A DNA stretch of 33,037 nucleotides from Alphaproteobacteria bacterium (GTDB lineage Bacteria > Pseudomonadota > Alphaproteobacteria > Thalassobaculales > Thalassobaculaceae): positions 1 through 33,037 of the forward strand of contig JABMNR010000108.1 of the NCBI GenBank assembly GCA_013203465.1, written 5' to 3'. Below the pieces are notes generated by a model that did no database searches, was not told the DNA's origin, and saw nothing but the letters and a program-made list of their open reading frames with translations. Of this stretch, positions 31,600 to 33,037 are shown in pieces. The position numbers were made by a program, and so were the translations under genes. Positions within the stretch are counted from its first letter, which is position 1. The number at the start of each line of letters is the position of its first letter.

Positions 31600-33037
31600 A
31601 TGTCTAGCATACTCATGACGGCCCCCCCCGGTACCGCCACGAGGTCGGAAAAATCCTTCACGCTCAACAACCTCCAGATCACCCAGAAGCTGGTCATGAT
31701 TCTGCTGGCGTTCGGCGTCGTGCCGGCGGCCATCCTGTTCGGTATCTTCGAGTATTCGAAGGGCACCTTCGAGGCGGCGTTTCGCAAGCCGCTAGCGCAG
31801 ATGGCCATCACCATCGGCGACACCGTCGACCGCAACCTGTTCGAACGCTACGGCGATGTGCAGGCGTTCGGTCTGAACGCGGCGGCCAAGGATCCGGCCA
31901 ACTGGCGCCGGCCAAGCGACGACAACTCCCTGGTCCAGGCCATGAACGGCTACATGACCGGGTATGGCATTTACCGGGCGATGCTGTTGCTCGATCTCGA
32001 CGGCAACGTCCTGGCGGTCAACACCGTCGACCCCAAGGGAAAGCCGATCGACACCAGCGCGTTGACCGCGATCAACTTCGGCGACCGGAGCTGGTTCAGG
32101 AAAACCCTCAAGGGTGAGTTCCTGGTAGGCAGCAACGGTTTCACCGGCACCGTGGTCGAGCAACCGCATCCGGTCGATGTCGTGGCCAAGCTCTATGGCG
32201 ACGACGGCTATGTCATCCCGTTCGCCGCCCCGGTTCATGACGCCAACGGTAAGCCGATGGCGGTGTGGGTGAACTTCGCCGATTTCGGTCTGGTCGAGGA
32301 CATCGTCGCCGGATTCTACCAAACGCTCGCCGCCGACGGCATGGCGAACGGCGAGGTGACGGTTCTCGATCCGACGGGCGCGGTGATCATCGATTACGAC
32401 CCCAAGGGCCAGGGTTGGACCAACTACAAGCGCAACCCCGAAGTAATCGGCAAGCTGAACCTCGCCAAGAAAGGCGTCGGCTCGGCCGTGAGCGCCGTCA
32501 ATGGCGAGAGCGGCTCGAACGACTCGCTGCACGCCCGCAAACAGATCGTCCAGGCCGGCGGCTACGCCCACACCGATGGCGCCTATGACTATCCGGGCCT
32601 CGGCTGGTCGGTGCTGGTGCGCATCCCGGTGGACGAAGCCTACACGGCGGTGGTCGACGTCGAGCTTATTCAGGAAGTCACACTCGGCATTTCGGCCATC
32701 GTGCTGCTGGTGCTCGGCGTGCTGTTCGGTCGCAGTTTCGCGGCACCCATCATCCGTTTGACCACCGCGATGGGCACGCTCGCCGGTGGCGACAAGACCG
32801 TTGAGATCCCGGGCACCGGGCGCGGTGACGAGCTTGGCGGCATGGCCAAGGCGGTGCTGGTGTTCAAGCAGAACATGATCAAGAACGACGAGTTGGTCGC
32901 CGAGCAGGAAGCCGAGCGCGCCCAGCGCGAGGAGCGCGGCAAGGCCATCGAGGCGATGACCGAGGAGTTCGACAAGCGGGTCGAGGAGATGCTGAAGACG
33001 GTGGCCAGCGCCACCGCCCAGCTCGACGCTTCCGCCC
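31600..33037 (+). CDS. Methyl-accepting chemotaxis protein, N-terminal part (cut by window edge)
   Basis: Membrane chemoreceptor that signals ligand binding to CheA. 479 codons are visible. A short cytoplasmic N terminus precedes TM1 at about 31-51 (LVMILLAFGVVPAAILFGIF), then a periplasmic sensor of about 300 residues of dCache type (YRAMLLLDLDGNVLAVNTVDPKG, FGDRSWFRKTLKG, VIPFAAPVHDANGKPMAVWV). TM2 is at about 359-381, HAMP at about 382-433 (GTLAGGDKTVEIPGTGRGDELGGMAKAVLVFK), then the first coiled coil of the signalling domain (AMTEEFDKRVEEMLKTVASATAQLDAS). The conserved hairpin tip lies beyond the window. The ATG at 31600 has GGAG six bases upstream. Eight consecutive C occur at 31622-31629 near the start. 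The ligand is not deducible. Confidence 0.93.
   Translation, partial: MSSILMTAPPGTATRSEKSFTLNNLQITQKLVMILLAFGVVPAAILFGIFEYSKGTFEAAFRKPLAQMAITIGDTVDRNLFERYGDVQAFGLNAAAKDPANWRRPSDDNSLVQAMNGYMTGYGIYRAMLLLDLDGNVLAVNTVDPKGKPIDTSALTAINFGDRSWFRKTLKGEFLVGSNGFTGTVVEQPHPVDVVAKLYGDDGYVIPFAAPVHDANGKPMAVWVNFADFGLVEDIVAGFYQTLAADGMANGEVTVLDPTGAVIIDYDPKGQGWTNYKRNPEVIGKLNLAKKGVGSAVSAVNGESGSNDSLHARKQIVQAGGYAHTDGAYDYPGLGWSVLVRIPVDEAYTAVVDVELIQEVTLGISAIVLLVLGVLFGRSFAAPIIRLTTAMGTLAGGDKTVEIPGTGRGDELGGMAKAVLVFKQNMIKNDELVAEQEAERAQREERGKAIEAMTEEFDKRVEEMLKTVASATAQLDASA

Overview
The window (33,037 bases, high GC, dense coding) reads as chromosomal DNA of an alphaproteobacterium, most likely of the Rhodospirillales group. 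This is inferred from the serC-serA-hisZ-purA order, a Methanosarcina-type SerC, an mlaA-mlaC pair without mlaFED, a DUF6476-like gene beside an RluD-type pseudouridine synthase, an RpoH sigma factor and a CtrA-like site. No rRNA, tRNA, insertion sequence, phage gene or CRISPR array was seen.

Layout. 1-1146 (-): 5' part of a UvrD/PcrA helicase, cut by the window edge. 1214-3019 (-): CLC chloride transporter with CBS domains. 3093-3575 (+): GNAT acetyltransferase. 3591-4643 (-): diguanylate cyclase. 4781-5272 (-) and 5323-6246 (+): divergent hotdog thioesterase and BASS-like transporter. 6364-8115 (+): membrane-anchored TPR protein. 8359-9861 (+): mlaA and mlaC for outer-membrane lipid asymmetry. 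9881-11563 (-): ettA. 11777-16294 (+): a fused DEDDh exonuclease/CBS/DUF294 nucleotidyltransferase, followed by both subunits of a DUF4212-type sodium:solute symporter and a strong intrinsic terminator. 16397-17485: two unknown genes.

17610-20685 (-): tightly overlapping operon of a 2-hydroxyacid dehydrogenase, a CaiB/BaiF CoA-transferase and a CitE-like CoA-ester lyase, a small catabolic module for an unidentified acid. 20755-22165: a DUF6476-like membrane protein divergent from rluD. 22247-23146 (+): rpoH, with a candidate sigma-32-type promoter. 23168-25710 (-): small membrane protein and a large pseudokinase-like protein. 25809-31230 (-): serC, serA, hisZ and purA (serine, histidine and purine synthesis), with a candidate serC leader hairpin. 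31600-end (+): N-terminal part of a methyl-accepting chemotaxis protein behind an AT-rich regulatory stretch.

The most interesting points are: the exonuclease-CBS-DUF294 fusion next to a symporter that carries a canonical EF-hand loop; a CLC protein with valine where antiporters have the internal proton glutamate; a kinase-like protein lacking the catalytic aspartate; and candidate heat-shock, serC-leader and CtrA regulatory sites. All identifications come from reading translated sequence and remembered family motifs. No database search was run.
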